A stretch of DNA of 64,000 nt from Paucibacter sediminis (lineage in GTDB: Bacteria > Pseudomonadota > Gammaproteobacteria > Burkholderiales > Burkholderiaceae_C): assembly GCF_030254645.1 (NCBI RefSeq), contig NZ_CP116346.1:4505001-4569000 (forward strand), given 5' to 3'. The position numbers were made by a program, and so were the translations under genes. Shown one piece after another: positions 17,351 through 25,165 of the stretch. The number at the start of each line of letters is the position of its first letter. Position 1 is the first letter of the stretch. The notes below the pieces were generated by a model that did no database searches, was not told where the DNA came from, and worked only from the letters and a program-made list of their open reading frames with translations.

Positions 17351-18667
17351 TCACCAGCAAAGACCTTGCACCTGGGCCTTGAACTCGCTCTTGTTGGGCA
17401 GCATCACCAGGTCCAGCACATGCTGGTCGGGGCGTGCCAGCGCGGCCACCTGGGCGGCGATGTCGGCCCCGGCCAGCCCCATTACCAGCACCTCGGCACC
17501 CGCCACCACCTCGGCGAGTTCGCCCTTGAGCATCTCGCCGATATGCGGCAGGTGCTTTTGCACAAAGCTGCGGTTCGCGCCCAGCAGGCTGGCCAGATGC
17601 ACCTCGGGATCGTAGATCGAGAGCTGCATGCCCTTGCCGATGAGCTGCTCGGCCAGGGTCACCAACGGGCTTTCACGCAAGTCATCGGTGCCAGTCTTGA
17701 AGGACAGCCCAACGAAGCCAATCTTGCGCTTGCCCAGGGCCAGCAATTTGTCCAACGCCATGTCTAGGTGCTGGCGGTTCGACGGCAGGATGCCGGCAAG
17801 CATGGGCAGTTCCAGGTCATGCGTCTTGGCCAGGTAGGTAGTGGCGCGCAGATCCTTGGGCAGGCAGGAGCCGCCAAACGCGAAGCCCGGCTTCAGATAG
17901 GCCTTGGAGATGTTCAGCTGGGTGTCCTGGCACACCAGGTCCATCACCTCGAAGGCATCGACGCCCAAGGCTCCGCACAGGCGCGCGGTCTCGTTGGCAA
18001 AGGTGATCTTGAGCGCGTGGAAGTTGTTGCAGCAGTACTTCATCATCTCAGCGGCACGCACCGAGGTCTTGAGGAACTTGCAGGGCAGATGGCCGAACAG
18101 CGCCTGCAGGCGCTCGGCCGCATACGCGTGATTGGCACCGACGATGGTGAACGGCGGCTTGTCGTAGTCGCGGATAGACGACCCCTCGCGCAGGAACTCG
18201 GGCTGGAAACAGAGGTAGAAATCCTTGCCGTCCTGCTTGCCCGAATGCTGCTCGATGATGGGTCGCAACACGTCTTCCACCGTGCCGGGCACCAGGGTGG
18301 AGCGGAACACCACCACATGGGGCTCGCTCTTGAGCTTGAGCGCCGCGCCGATCTCGGCGGCCAGGCGCAGCACCGCGCCCTGGTCCTGGCTGCCATTGGC
18401 GGCCGAAGGCGTGCCCACGCAGATCAGCGAGATCTCGCTGCCCAGCACCGCCTGCTTGGCGTCGGTGGTGACGCTCACCAGCCCGCTGGTGGCCACGCGC
18501 TCCATCAACTCGACCATGCCCTCTTCCACCACGGGCGTCTTGCCGGCCTTGATCAGGTCCAACTTGGCCTGTTCGATATCCACGCCGATGACCTCATGGC
18601 CATCGCGCGACAAACATGCCAGGGACACCGCCCCCACATAGCCCAAGCCAAAAATACTGATCTTCAT
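17351..18667 (-). CDS. algD: GDP-mannose 6-dehydrogenase (AlgD type)
   Basis: A 438-residue nucleotide-sugar dehydrogenase that reads closely like AlgD. It has MKISIFGLGYVGAVSLACLS (NAD-binding), FANETARLCGALGVDAFEVM, CQDTQLNISKAYLKPGF and GGSCLPKDLRA, with the catalytic Cys at residue 268, the position known for AlgD. GLSFKTGTDDLRESPLVTLA and the terminal GLCW also fit. It oxidises GDP-mannose to GDP-mannuronate, so the locus polymer likely contains mannuronate or a derivative. UDP-glucose dehydrogenase is the less likely alternative. It heads a minus-strand group and is divergent from the SGNH gene at 18895. Confidence 0.9.
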   Translation of the reverse strand: MKISIFGLGYVGAVSLACLSRDGHEVIGVDIEQAKLDLIKAGKTPVVEEGMVELMERVATSGLVSVTTDAKQAVLGSEISLICVGTPSAANGSQDQGAVLRLAAEIGAALKLKSEPHVVVFRSTLVPGTVEDVLRPIIEQHSGKQDGKDFYLCFQPEFLREGSSIRDYDKPPFTIVGANHAYAAERLQALFGHLPCKFLKTSVRAAEMMKYCCNNFHALKITFANETARLCGALGVDAFEVMDLVCQDTQLNISKAYLKPGFAFGGSCLPKDLRATTYLAKTHDLELPMLAGILPSNRQHLDMALDKLLALGKRKIGFVGLSFKTGTDDLRESPLVTLAEQLIGKGMQLSIYDPEVHLASLLGANRSFVQKHLPHIGEMLKGELAEVVAGAEVLVMGLAGADIAAQVAALARPDQHVLDLVMLPNKSEFKAQVQGLCW

Positions 18668-18894
18668 TCGGTACCTGTTCTTTGTCTATTGCCTGTCCAT
18701 GCAGTGGCCAGCGGCGCAGCCGGAGTTGCCTTGCGGCATGGCGGCGGCGCCCGGCTCGGCCTGCCGAGCGGAGCTGCCACTGTAGCCGATGCGCATGGGG
18801 CAACCGCGCGAAGTTTTGATCGCTTTTGTCCTATGTAAACGCTGCAAAGCGGCAACACGCAACACTTCCACGGCGCCTGGCGCAAGCCCCGTCC
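18668..18894. other. Divergent intergenic region between algD and SGNH gene
   Basis: About 230 bases separate two divergent starts and must hold promoters for both directions. The part near 18800-18850 is A/T-rich for this genome. I could not fix a sigma-70 or sigma-54 element here. A GG-N10-GC coincidence on the plus strand near 18734-18750 lies in a GC-rich run and lacks the TGGCAC and TTGC context. Confidence 0.4.
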
Positions 18895-19692
18895 ATGCAT
18901 ACGAACGATACTTCCCAGGCTTCTGCACAATTGGGCTGTTCCTGGGGCATGTATGGCATCTGGCAGGCTTGGATGGTGACTCGAACATGGGCGAGAGACT
19001 GCGGTCTGGTATTGGCGGGCGCGGCCATCGCGGGTGCCATGCAATGGGCGATCGGGCCAAGCGAACGAGATCATGGGCCATCGTGCTTGGCACAGGCCGT
19101 GGGCCAACTCGAGCGGCTTGAGCGCAACAGCGCACCGGCAAGCGTGGTGTTCTTGGGCAGCAGCACCTTTGCGGGCATGGATGTCCGGCGGGTGCTGCCT
19201 CAGGCCTTGAATCTGTCCGCAGGAGGAGGCACGCTGGCAGAGTTCAGCCGGCGCTTGTTTGCGGCGCATGTGTTGTCGGACGCCAAGGCCCTCGTGATCA
19301 ACTTGGGGTTCAACGACGTGCTCAAGGACTGCAAGGCATTGACCGAAGCGGATTGGTCGACGGGACTCGCAGCCCTGCCCTCCACGCCGAGCCTGCTGCT
19401 CGTGGGCTTGCAGGGTGTAGGGCCGGTCGCGCAGGAGCACCATTGCCAGGGCAGACTCAACCACTTGCTGGCGCAGAGCAACCTCGCGCTCGAGGCGGCG
19501 TGCAGGCAGCGAGCGCGCTGCAGCTTCACGCCCAACCCGGTTGAGGCCTCATCCCCCGCGCGCCGTGGTCCTCTCCAGGCCGAGGATGAGATTCACCTGT
19601 CCCCAGCCGGGTACGAGCTGCTGCACCAGCGCATCAGATCCGGCCTGCAAACGCTGGGGATCCCCGCGCCAGCCGCGAGCGACCGCCTATGA
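18895..19692 (+). CDS. SGNH/GDSL hydrolase-like protein
   Basis: About 265 residues. A single hydrophobic stretch (LVLAGAAIAGAMQWAIG) probably anchors it in the membrane, followed by an SGNH core: VVFLGSSTFAGMDV (Ser), LVINLGFNDVL (Asn block) and EDEIHLSPAGYELLH (Asp and His). It resembles periplasmic glycan O-acetylesterases or AlgJ/AlgX-like SGNH domains. The start is uncertain: ATG at 18895 is used, and ATGs at 18949 or slightly later are possible. The stop overlaps the next acyltransferase start by 4 bases, suggesting that the two act as a pair in glycan acylation. Confidence 0.75.
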   Translation: MHTNDTSQASAQLGCSWGMYGIWQAWMVTRTWARDCGLVLAGAAIAGAMQWAIGPSERDHGPSCLAQAVGQLERLERNSAPASVVFLGSSTFAGMDVRRVLPQALNLSAGGGTLAEFSRRLFAAHVLSDAKALVINLGFNDVLKDCKALTEADWSTGLAALPSTPSLLLVGLQGVGPVAQEHHCQGRLNHLLAQSNLALEAACRQRARCSFTPNPVEASSPARRGPLQAEDEIHLSPAGYELLHQRIRSGLQTLGIPAPAASDRL

Positions 19693-20783
19693 CGGCAGCC
19701 CGCAGAGATCACGGCCTGGACGCTGCACGCGGCATTCTGATGATGCTGGGCATCTTGCTGCACACTGCCAACATCTACCGACCGGGCTCGACCTGGCTGC
19801 TCGCGGACGCCAGCGCCAACGCCTACTTTTTCACCTGGCTGGCCAGGGCCATCCACGTCTTCCGGATGCCGGCGTTCTTCTGGATTTCCGGCTATTTCAC
19901 CGCCATGACATTGCTGCGCAGGGGACCGGCCGCCCTGCTGCTGGCGCGCGCGACACGGCTGCTGGTGCCGCTGATCGTGGTGGCCTCCACCCTGAATGTC
20001 GCGCAGGATCTGCTGCTAGCAAGCTACAAGGGCCAGCCACTCGCCTGGGCCGACGTGCGACTGCAGGCCCACCACCTGTGGTTCCTGATCGACCTGGCAG
20101 CGTTCACGCTCCTGCTTTGCGCGCTGGCCCCGGCGCTGCGCGCTCTGCAGCTCCGCGCTGGTGATGCAGCGGGCCGCGGCGGTCTCAGCACACTAGCCAT
20201 CGCGTTGGCCGCCTGCGCACTGTTCGGGTACGCGCTCGAGTTGTGCGTGCGGCTCAGCGGGCTCGCCTATCAGCCCGTTCTCGGGCTGTTCACGCTGTTC
20301 GAATTGGCAAACTACTTCCCCTATTTTCTGGTGGGCGCGTACATGCACGGCCGCCGCGATCTGCTGCAGCGACTCGCCTCGGTCTCGCCGCTGTGGCTGC
20401 CGCTCGGCATTGCCATCGCGATGCTGGCGGCGCACTGGACCCGCAGCGCCCCTGGCTCATTGGCCGAACCGGCCCGCCTGCTCCAACTGTTCGGCATCTG
20501 GCTGAGCGTGGCATCCGCGCTGGGCGGGTTCTACCGTTTCTTTGATCGCAGCACGGCATTCACACGCCTTGTGAGCGACTCGGCCTACTCGGTCTACCTC
20601 TTGCACCACATCCTGGTCATCGCCCTGGGCATGCTGCTGATGGGCCTGCCTTGGTGGCCGTGGGCGAAGTTCCTGGTCGTGAGCGTGGCAACCACGGCAG
20701 CCGGCCTCGCAGCTCACCTGCTGCTGATACGCCGCTCACGCGTACTGAGCTTTCTGCTGAACGGCAAGCCACCCGCCGCGTGA
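19689..20783 (+). CDS. Acyltransferase-3 family membrane protein (OpgC-like)
   Basis: A 364-residue polytopic membrane protein beginning GLDAARGILMMLGILLHTANIY, the acyltransferase-3 signature with Arg and His, followed by FRMPAFFWISGYFTAM. The layout is like OpgC/OafA O-acyltransferases. Its ATG overlaps the SGNH gene stop. It is the second protein of this family in the window (the first at 8759-9796), so the polymer may carry more than one acyl modification. It converges on the glycosyltransferase gene ending at 20796, with a GC-rich 7-bp hairpin (20773-20791) but no U-tract between them. Confidence 0.87.
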   Translation: MTAARRDHGLDAARGILMMLGILLHTANIYRPGSTWLLADASANAYFFTWLARAIHVFRMPAFFWISGYFTAMTLLRRGPAALLLARATRLLVPLIVVASTLNVAQDLLLASYKGQPLAWADVRLQAHHLWFLIDLAAFTLLLCALAPALRALQLRAGDAAGRGGLSTLAIALAACALFGYALELCVRLSGLAYQPVLGLFTLFELANYFPYFLVGAYMHGRRDLLQRLASVSPLWLPLGIAIAMLAAHWTRSAPGSLAEPARLLQLFGIWLSVASALGGFYRFFDRSTAFTRLVSDSAYSVYLLHHILVIALGMLLMGLPWWPWAKFLVVSVATTAAGLAAHLLLIRRSRVLSFLLNGKPPAA

Positions 20784-20795
20784 AGCGGCGGCGAC

Positions 20796-22010
20796 TCAGG
20801 CGGTCGCGCCCCGACCCGCGAGCAGCCTGTCGATGATGCCGTCCAGCCGCTCCATCGAGCGCGGCCAGGCGTGGTGGCTCAGCATGCGTGCCCTGCCCGC
20901 TTCGGCAAGGCGCTGCCGCTCGGCTGGGTCACCGCAGATGCGCAAGACCGCGGCGGCGCAGTCCTGCGCCGTATCCGCCACCAGCAGATGCGCACCCGCT
21001 TCGGCGTCCACCCCCCCGGCTGCGACCGAGCTGGTCACCACCGGCACGCCCATGGCCATGGCCTCCAGGATTTTGTTCTGCGTGCCGCGCGCAATCGCCA
21101 GCGGCGCCACCATCAGCGCCGACTTGCGCACATAGGGCTGCACCTGCGGCACCGATCCCGTGACCGTCACGCCGTCGATGTCACCGAGCTTGCGCATCGC
21201 CGGCGAAGGATCGGCGCCGACGATGGTGAGCTTCATCTGCGGGCGCTGCGCCTTGATAAGGGGCCAGGTCTCGGCGCAGAAGCGCGCCATGCACTCCTGG
21301 TTGGGGTAGTAGTCCATGCGCCCGATGAAGCTGATCGTGTCGGGATCGTAGACCGTGCCCTCTCCATCAACATTCGGGCTGAAGGCCTCGGCGTCGACGC
21401 CATTGGGGAACCAGTCGCTGGCGGCCCCGGTGCCGTAGGAGTTCAAGGTCTCCCACTCGGCGCGCGTGGTGGCGCTACAGAGATCGAACTTGCGCGCCAG
21501 CAGCTTCTCGGCACGCAACATCTTGTGGCCTTCCAGCGTATAGCCCAGCGAGAGCGGAAAGGGCTTGTAGTTCGCATACTCCAGCCATTTCTGCGAGTCC
21601 ATGTCGCCGAAGTCGAGAATCTTGGGGATGCCCTTGACGTCCTCCACATACTGCGCCACCGATGAGCAGTGCACGAAGATCAGATCCCACTGCTGCGCGG
21701 CGAGCAGCCGATCCACCCGGCGCTGCAGATCGCGCGAGTAGAAGAAGCCCATCGACGAGGGCGTGAGCAGCGGCAACCGCGCCACCATGCGCAGTGCCTG
21801 CACCGGGTTGTGCACGCGTGCCAGCTCGAAGGCCTTGCAGTGCTTCTCCAGCCCCTGGCCTTCGGCGGTTTCGGCATCCGAGCGGCTCAGCGAGCACACC
21901 GTCACCTGATGGCCCTGGGCCGTCAGGTGACGGATCATGTTGAAGGGCCGAATCTTGCCGCCGCGCTTGGGCGGAAACGGGAAGCGGTGACAGAGGTAGA
22001 GGATGTTCAT
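20796..22010 (-). CDS. Exosortase A-associated sugar transferase (TIGR03087 type)
   Basis: A 404-residue GT4-like glycosyltransferase whose start MNILYLCHRFPFPPKRGGK and following IRPFNMIRHLTAQGH match the PEP-CTERM/EpsH1-associated sugar transferase family 1. ISFIGRMDYYPNQE and ILEAMAMGVPVVTSSVAAGG mark the donor-binding half. It is the last gene of the long XrtA minus-strand operon and overlaps the preceding amidotransferase stop by 4 bases. It adds one sugar of the repeat unit in the cytoplasm; the donor is not known. Confidence 0.9.
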   Translation of the reverse strand: MNILYLCHRFPFPPKRGGKIRPFNMIRHLTAQGHQVTVCSLSRSDAETAEGQGLEKHCKAFELARVHNPVQALRMVARLPLLTPSSMGFFYSRDLQRRVDRLLAAQQWDLIFVHCSSVAQYVEDVKGIPKILDFGDMDSQKWLEYANYKPFPLSLGYTLEGHKMLRAEKLLARKFDLCSATTRAEWETLNSYGTGAASDWFPNGVDAEAFSPNVDGEGTVYDPDTISFIGRMDYYPNQECMARFCAETWPLIKAQRPQMKLTIVGADPSPAMRKLGDIDGVTVTGSVPQVQPYVRKSALMVAPLAIARGTQNKILEAMAMGVPVVTSSVAAGGVDAEAGAHLLVADTAQDCAAAVLRICGDPAERQRLAEAGRARMLSHHAWPRSMERLDGIIDRLLAGRGATA

Positions 22011-23932
22011 GCGGCCAGATAGCTCTTCAGTTCATGCGCCACATCGGCGGCCGTGCGACCGTCCAGGTAGATGCGGCTCCAGATTTCCAGATTCATCAGC
22101 GCCAGCAGGGCGTCGGTGCCGTCGATGCGGTTGGCCTCGTGGTCGGCGATCAGGCCGCTGACTACCGTCGGCACGAACAGGCCGCGCGCACCCACCACCT
22201 CGGGGCTGAGCAGGCGGCGCAGCAGCGGCGCCAGCTCCTTCTTCAGCCAGGCGCCCATGGGGGTACCGAAGCCGCGCTTCTTGCGATGCAGGATGTCCTG
22301 CGGCAGCAGATCGGACAACGCACTCTTCATCACGTGCTTGAGCACCCCGCCCTTGACCTTGATGGCGGCCGGCATGGACGCCGCCAGCTCCAGCAGTTCA
22401 TGGTCCAGCAGCGGCACGCGGCATTCCAGCGAGACCGCCATGCTCATCTTGTCGGTGAGCATCAACAGGTCGTCCGGCAGCTGGGTCTGCATGTCCACCG
22501 CCAACATGCGGTTGAGCTCGTCCTCGTGCCCGGCCTGTGCGAAGGCGGCGGAGAGCGGATCGTAGGCGGCACCGGGCTTGAGCAACAGGCGCGCGATCAG
22601 GTCCTGGCTCAGCACCTGCAGATAGCTCTGGTAGCGTGCGTCGGCATCCATCTCGGCCGAGGCGAGAAAGCCCTTGGCCAGGCGCAGGGTGTTGAGCAGG
22701 CCGGAGTGCCGATCGGCCGGCAGCTTGCGCGCGGCACCGGCCAGCAGGCCGCGCAGCCAGCCCGGCAGCACTTGCAGCTTGCGCGCGTAATGCCCGCCCA
22801 GATAGCGACGGTAGCCGCCGAATAGCTCGTCGCCGCCCACGCCCGAGAGAATCACCTTGACATCCTGGCGGGCGAACTGCGAGACCAGATAGGTGGTGAT
22901 GAAGGCGGTGTCGGCTACCGGCTCGTCCATATGCCAGAGCAGCTGAGGCAGCAGGTCCACCACGTCGGGTTTGACCACGATCTCGCGATGCCGCGTGCCA
23001 AAGAGCTGGGCCACCTGGCGCGCATAGGGCAGCTCGTTGTAGAGCGCCTCGGCCTCGCCACCCTCGAAACCGATCGCATAGGTGCGTATCGGCTCGCTGG
23101 TCTGGCGCGCCATATAGGCCACCACCGCGCTGGAGTCCACGCCACCGGAGAGGAAGGCGCCAATGGGCACATCGCTGACCATCTGCATGCGCACCGAGCG
23201 CTCCAGGCCGGCACGCACCTGCGCGATCCAGTCGGCCTCGCTGCGGCCGGTATGCATCTGCGGCGAAAGCTGCCAGTAGCACCACTGCTTGACCTGACCG
23301 CGCTCCACGCTCAGCAGTGTGGCCGGCGGCAGCTTGCGTATGCCCTTGAACATGCTGGCCGGCGCGGCCACATAGCCGAGCTGCAGATAGCTGGGCAGCA
23401 CCGCGGTGTCCAGCTCGGCGCGCACGCCCGGCAGTGCCAGCAAGGCTTTGGCCTCGGTGGCGAAGGCCAGCTGCTGCGCGTCCTGCAGCACATAGAGCGG
23501 CTTCACGCCGATGCGGTCGCGGCCGATCAGCAGGCGCTCGCGACGTGCGTCCCAAAGCGCGAAGTCGAACATGCCGTTGAGGCGGTGCACAAAGGCATCG
23601 CCCTCGGCATCGTAGAGGTGCAGCAGCACCTCGCTGTCGGAGCCGGTCTTGAACTGATAGCCCTTGGCTTGCAGTTCGCTGCGCAGCTCGCGGTAGTTGT
23701 AGATCTCGCCGTTGCAGACCAGCCAGAGGCTGTCGTCGTGGTTGGACAGCGGCTGATGGCCGCCGGCCAGGTCGATGATGGACAGGCGCCGCATCGCGAT
23801 GCCGCAGGCGCCATGGATATGCTGGCCCTCATCGTCCGGCCCGCGATGCTGGGTGACATTGCCCATTGCGGTGAGCCAGGCCGGCTCGACCGGACGGCCG
23901 TCAAATCGATAGAGTCCGTGGATTCCACACAC
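22007..23932 (-). CDS. asnB: Asparagine synthase (glutamine-hydrolysing)-like amidotransferase
   Basis: A 641-residue full-length AsnB-type enzyme. It begins MCGIHGLYRF with the catalytic Cys2 and has TQHRGPDDEG, RRLSIIDLAGG and CNGEIYNYREL for the glutaminase domain, then FLSGGVDSSAVVAYMAR for the ATP PP-loop and ILSGVGGDELFGGY. The start is GTG, fixed by the need for Cys2. In surface polysaccharide loci such enzymes amidate uronic acids, and the AlgD-type gene nearby makes a uronate a plausible target. It lies between two exosortase-associated glycosyltransferase genes in the same operon. Confidence 0.88.
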   Translation of the reverse strand: MCGIHGLYRFDGRPVEPAWLTAMGNVTQHRGPDDEGQHIHGACGIAMRRLSIIDLAGGHQPLSNHDDSLWLVCNGEIYNYRELRSELQAKGYQFKTGSDSEVLLHLYDAEGDAFVHRLNGMFDFALWDARRERLLIGRDRIGVKPLYVLQDAQQLAFATEAKALLALPGVRAELDTAVLPSYLQLGYVAAPASMFKGIRKLPPATLLSVERGQVKQWCYWQLSPQMHTGRSEADWIAQVRAGLERSVRMQMVSDVPIGAFLSGGVDSSAVVAYMARQTSEPIRTYAIGFEGGEAEALYNELPYARQVAQLFGTRHREIVVKPDVVDLLPQLLWHMDEPVADTAFITTYLVSQFARQDVKVILSGVGGDELFGGYRRYLGGHYARKLQVLPGWLRGLLAGAARKLPADRHSGLLNTLRLAKGFLASAEMDADARYQSYLQVLSQDLIARLLLKPGAAYDPLSAAFAQAGHEDELNRMLAVDMQTQLPDDLLMLTDKMSMAVSLECRVPLLDHELLELAASMPAAIKVKGGVLKHVMKSALSDLLPQDILHRKKRGFGTPMGAWLKKELAPLLRRLLSPEVVGARGLFVPTVVSGLIADHEANRIDGTDALLALMNLEIWSRIYLDGRTAADVAHELKSYLAA

Positions 23933-23944
23933 CTTGGTCGGGCC

Positions 23945-25165
23945 TCAGCTCAGAACGGGTTGAACATCGTGGCCACGTGCGGCCAGGGCGCGCCGGTAGA
24001 CCTCGCGGTAGCGCGCCACACTGGAGGCCCAGGTGCGCTCCTTCTCGACGAAATGGCGCGCCTGCTGGCGGATGCGCGGCCATTGCTCGCGCTGCGCCAG
24101 CACCTTCTCCAGCGCCTGCTCGAGCGCGGACACATCGCCGGCGCGGAACAGAAAACCGGTCTCGCCATCGCGTATCAGCTCGCGATGGCCGCCGACATCG
24201 GAGGCCACGAACATGCGGCCCTGGGCCATCGCCTCCAGCGGCTTCAGCGGCGTGACCAGCTCGGTCAGGCGTATCGGCAGACGCGGATAGGCGAGCACAT
24301 CGATGAGCTCGTAATAGCGCTGCACCTCGGCATGCGGCACGCGGCCGGTGAAGATCACCAGCTCCTGCAAGCCCAGGCGCTGCACCTGGGCCCGCAAGGC
24401 CTCTTCCTGCGGCCCGCCGCCCACCAGCAGCACGCGCAACTTGGCGTGGCGGGCATGCATGCCTGCCACCGCGTCGAGCAGCAGATGCAGCCCTTCATAG
24501 CCGTAGAAGGAGCCGGCAAAACCGAGCACGGTGGCGCCGTCCAGCCCCAGCCGACTGCGCAGGGCCGCATCGGGCTCGACGCCGAACTGGAACAGCTGCG
24601 CATCCACCGCATTCGGAATCACCGTGATGCGCTCGGCGGACACGCCACGCACCGCGATGTCACCGCGCAGCCCCTCGCAAATGGTGGTGACCTGGTCGGC
24701 CCGCTTGAGCGCAAAGCTCTCCAGCGCGCGCGAGACCTGGTAGCGCAGGCTGCCCTCTTTGGTGCTGCCATGGTCCACCGCCGCGTCCTCCCAGGAGGCG
24801 CGCATCTCGTAGACCACCGGGATGTTCAGGCCGCGCCGCACCCACAGCGCCGGCAGCGCATTCAGTACCGGCGAATGGGCATGGACCAGATCGGGCTGCT
24901 CGCGTTCGCAGACCTCGCGCAGGCGCTGCGCGGTGAGCCGCATCTGCTGAATCAGCCCGACGCCTGCCGGGCTGGGCGTGCGCAGAAAACGCAGACCGCT
25001 GGCCTCTTCTTCCAACTGCTCGCCCGCACCCTGCTTGGGCGTGGTGAGGTGCAAGGTCTGCCAACCCAGCGCATGCTGCTCGCGCAGGATGGCCAGGGTT
25101 CGGAAACTGTAGCCGCTGTGCAGGGGCAGCGAATGGTCCAGCAGGTGCAGTATCTTCAGGCTCAT
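23945..25165 (-). CDS. Exosortase A-associated glycosyltransferase, Daro_2409 family
   Basis: A 406-residue GT4 enzyme matching the PEP-CTERM/exosortase A-associated Daro_2409 family (TIGR04063): KILHLLDHSLPLHSGYSFRT, VVYEMRASWEDAAVDHG and EGSLRYQVSRALESFALKRA are characteristic, and ITVIPNAVDAQLF with KPLEAMAQGRMFVASDVGGH marks the donor site. The ATG at 25165 overlaps the upstream stop by 4 bases; a longer reading to 25258 would run into the amidotransferase gene and is rejected. It adds one sugar during repeat assembly. Confidence 0.9.
   Translation of the reverse strand: MSLKILHLLDHSLPLHSGYSFRTLAILREQHALGWQTLHLTTPKQGAGEQLEEEASGLRFLRTPSPAGVGLIQQMRLTAQRLREVCEREQPDLVHAHSPVLNALPALWVRRGLNIPVVYEMRASWEDAAVDHGSTKEGSLRYQVSRALESFALKRADQVTTICEGLRGDIAVRGVSAERITVIPNAVDAQLFQFGVEPDAALRSRLGLDGATVLGFAGSFYGYEGLHLLLDAVAGMHARHAKLRVLLVGGGPQEEALRAQVQRLGLQELVIFTGRVPHAEVQRYYELIDVLAYPRLPIRLTELVTPLKPLEAMAQGRMFVASDVGGHRELIRDGETGFLFRAGDVSALEQALEKVLAQREQWPRIRQQARHFVEKERTWASSVARYREVYRRALAARGHDVQPVLS

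Noticed and set aside
18734-18750. GG-N10-GC match on the plus strand before the SGNH gene
   Set aside because: Lies in a run of GGC repeats, lacks the TGGCAC and TTGC words, and is expected by chance in GC-rich DNA.
20773-20791. 7-bp GC hairpin between the convergent acyltransferase and glycosyltransferase genes
   Set aside because: No U-tract on either side and it overlaps coding sequence; not called as a terminator.
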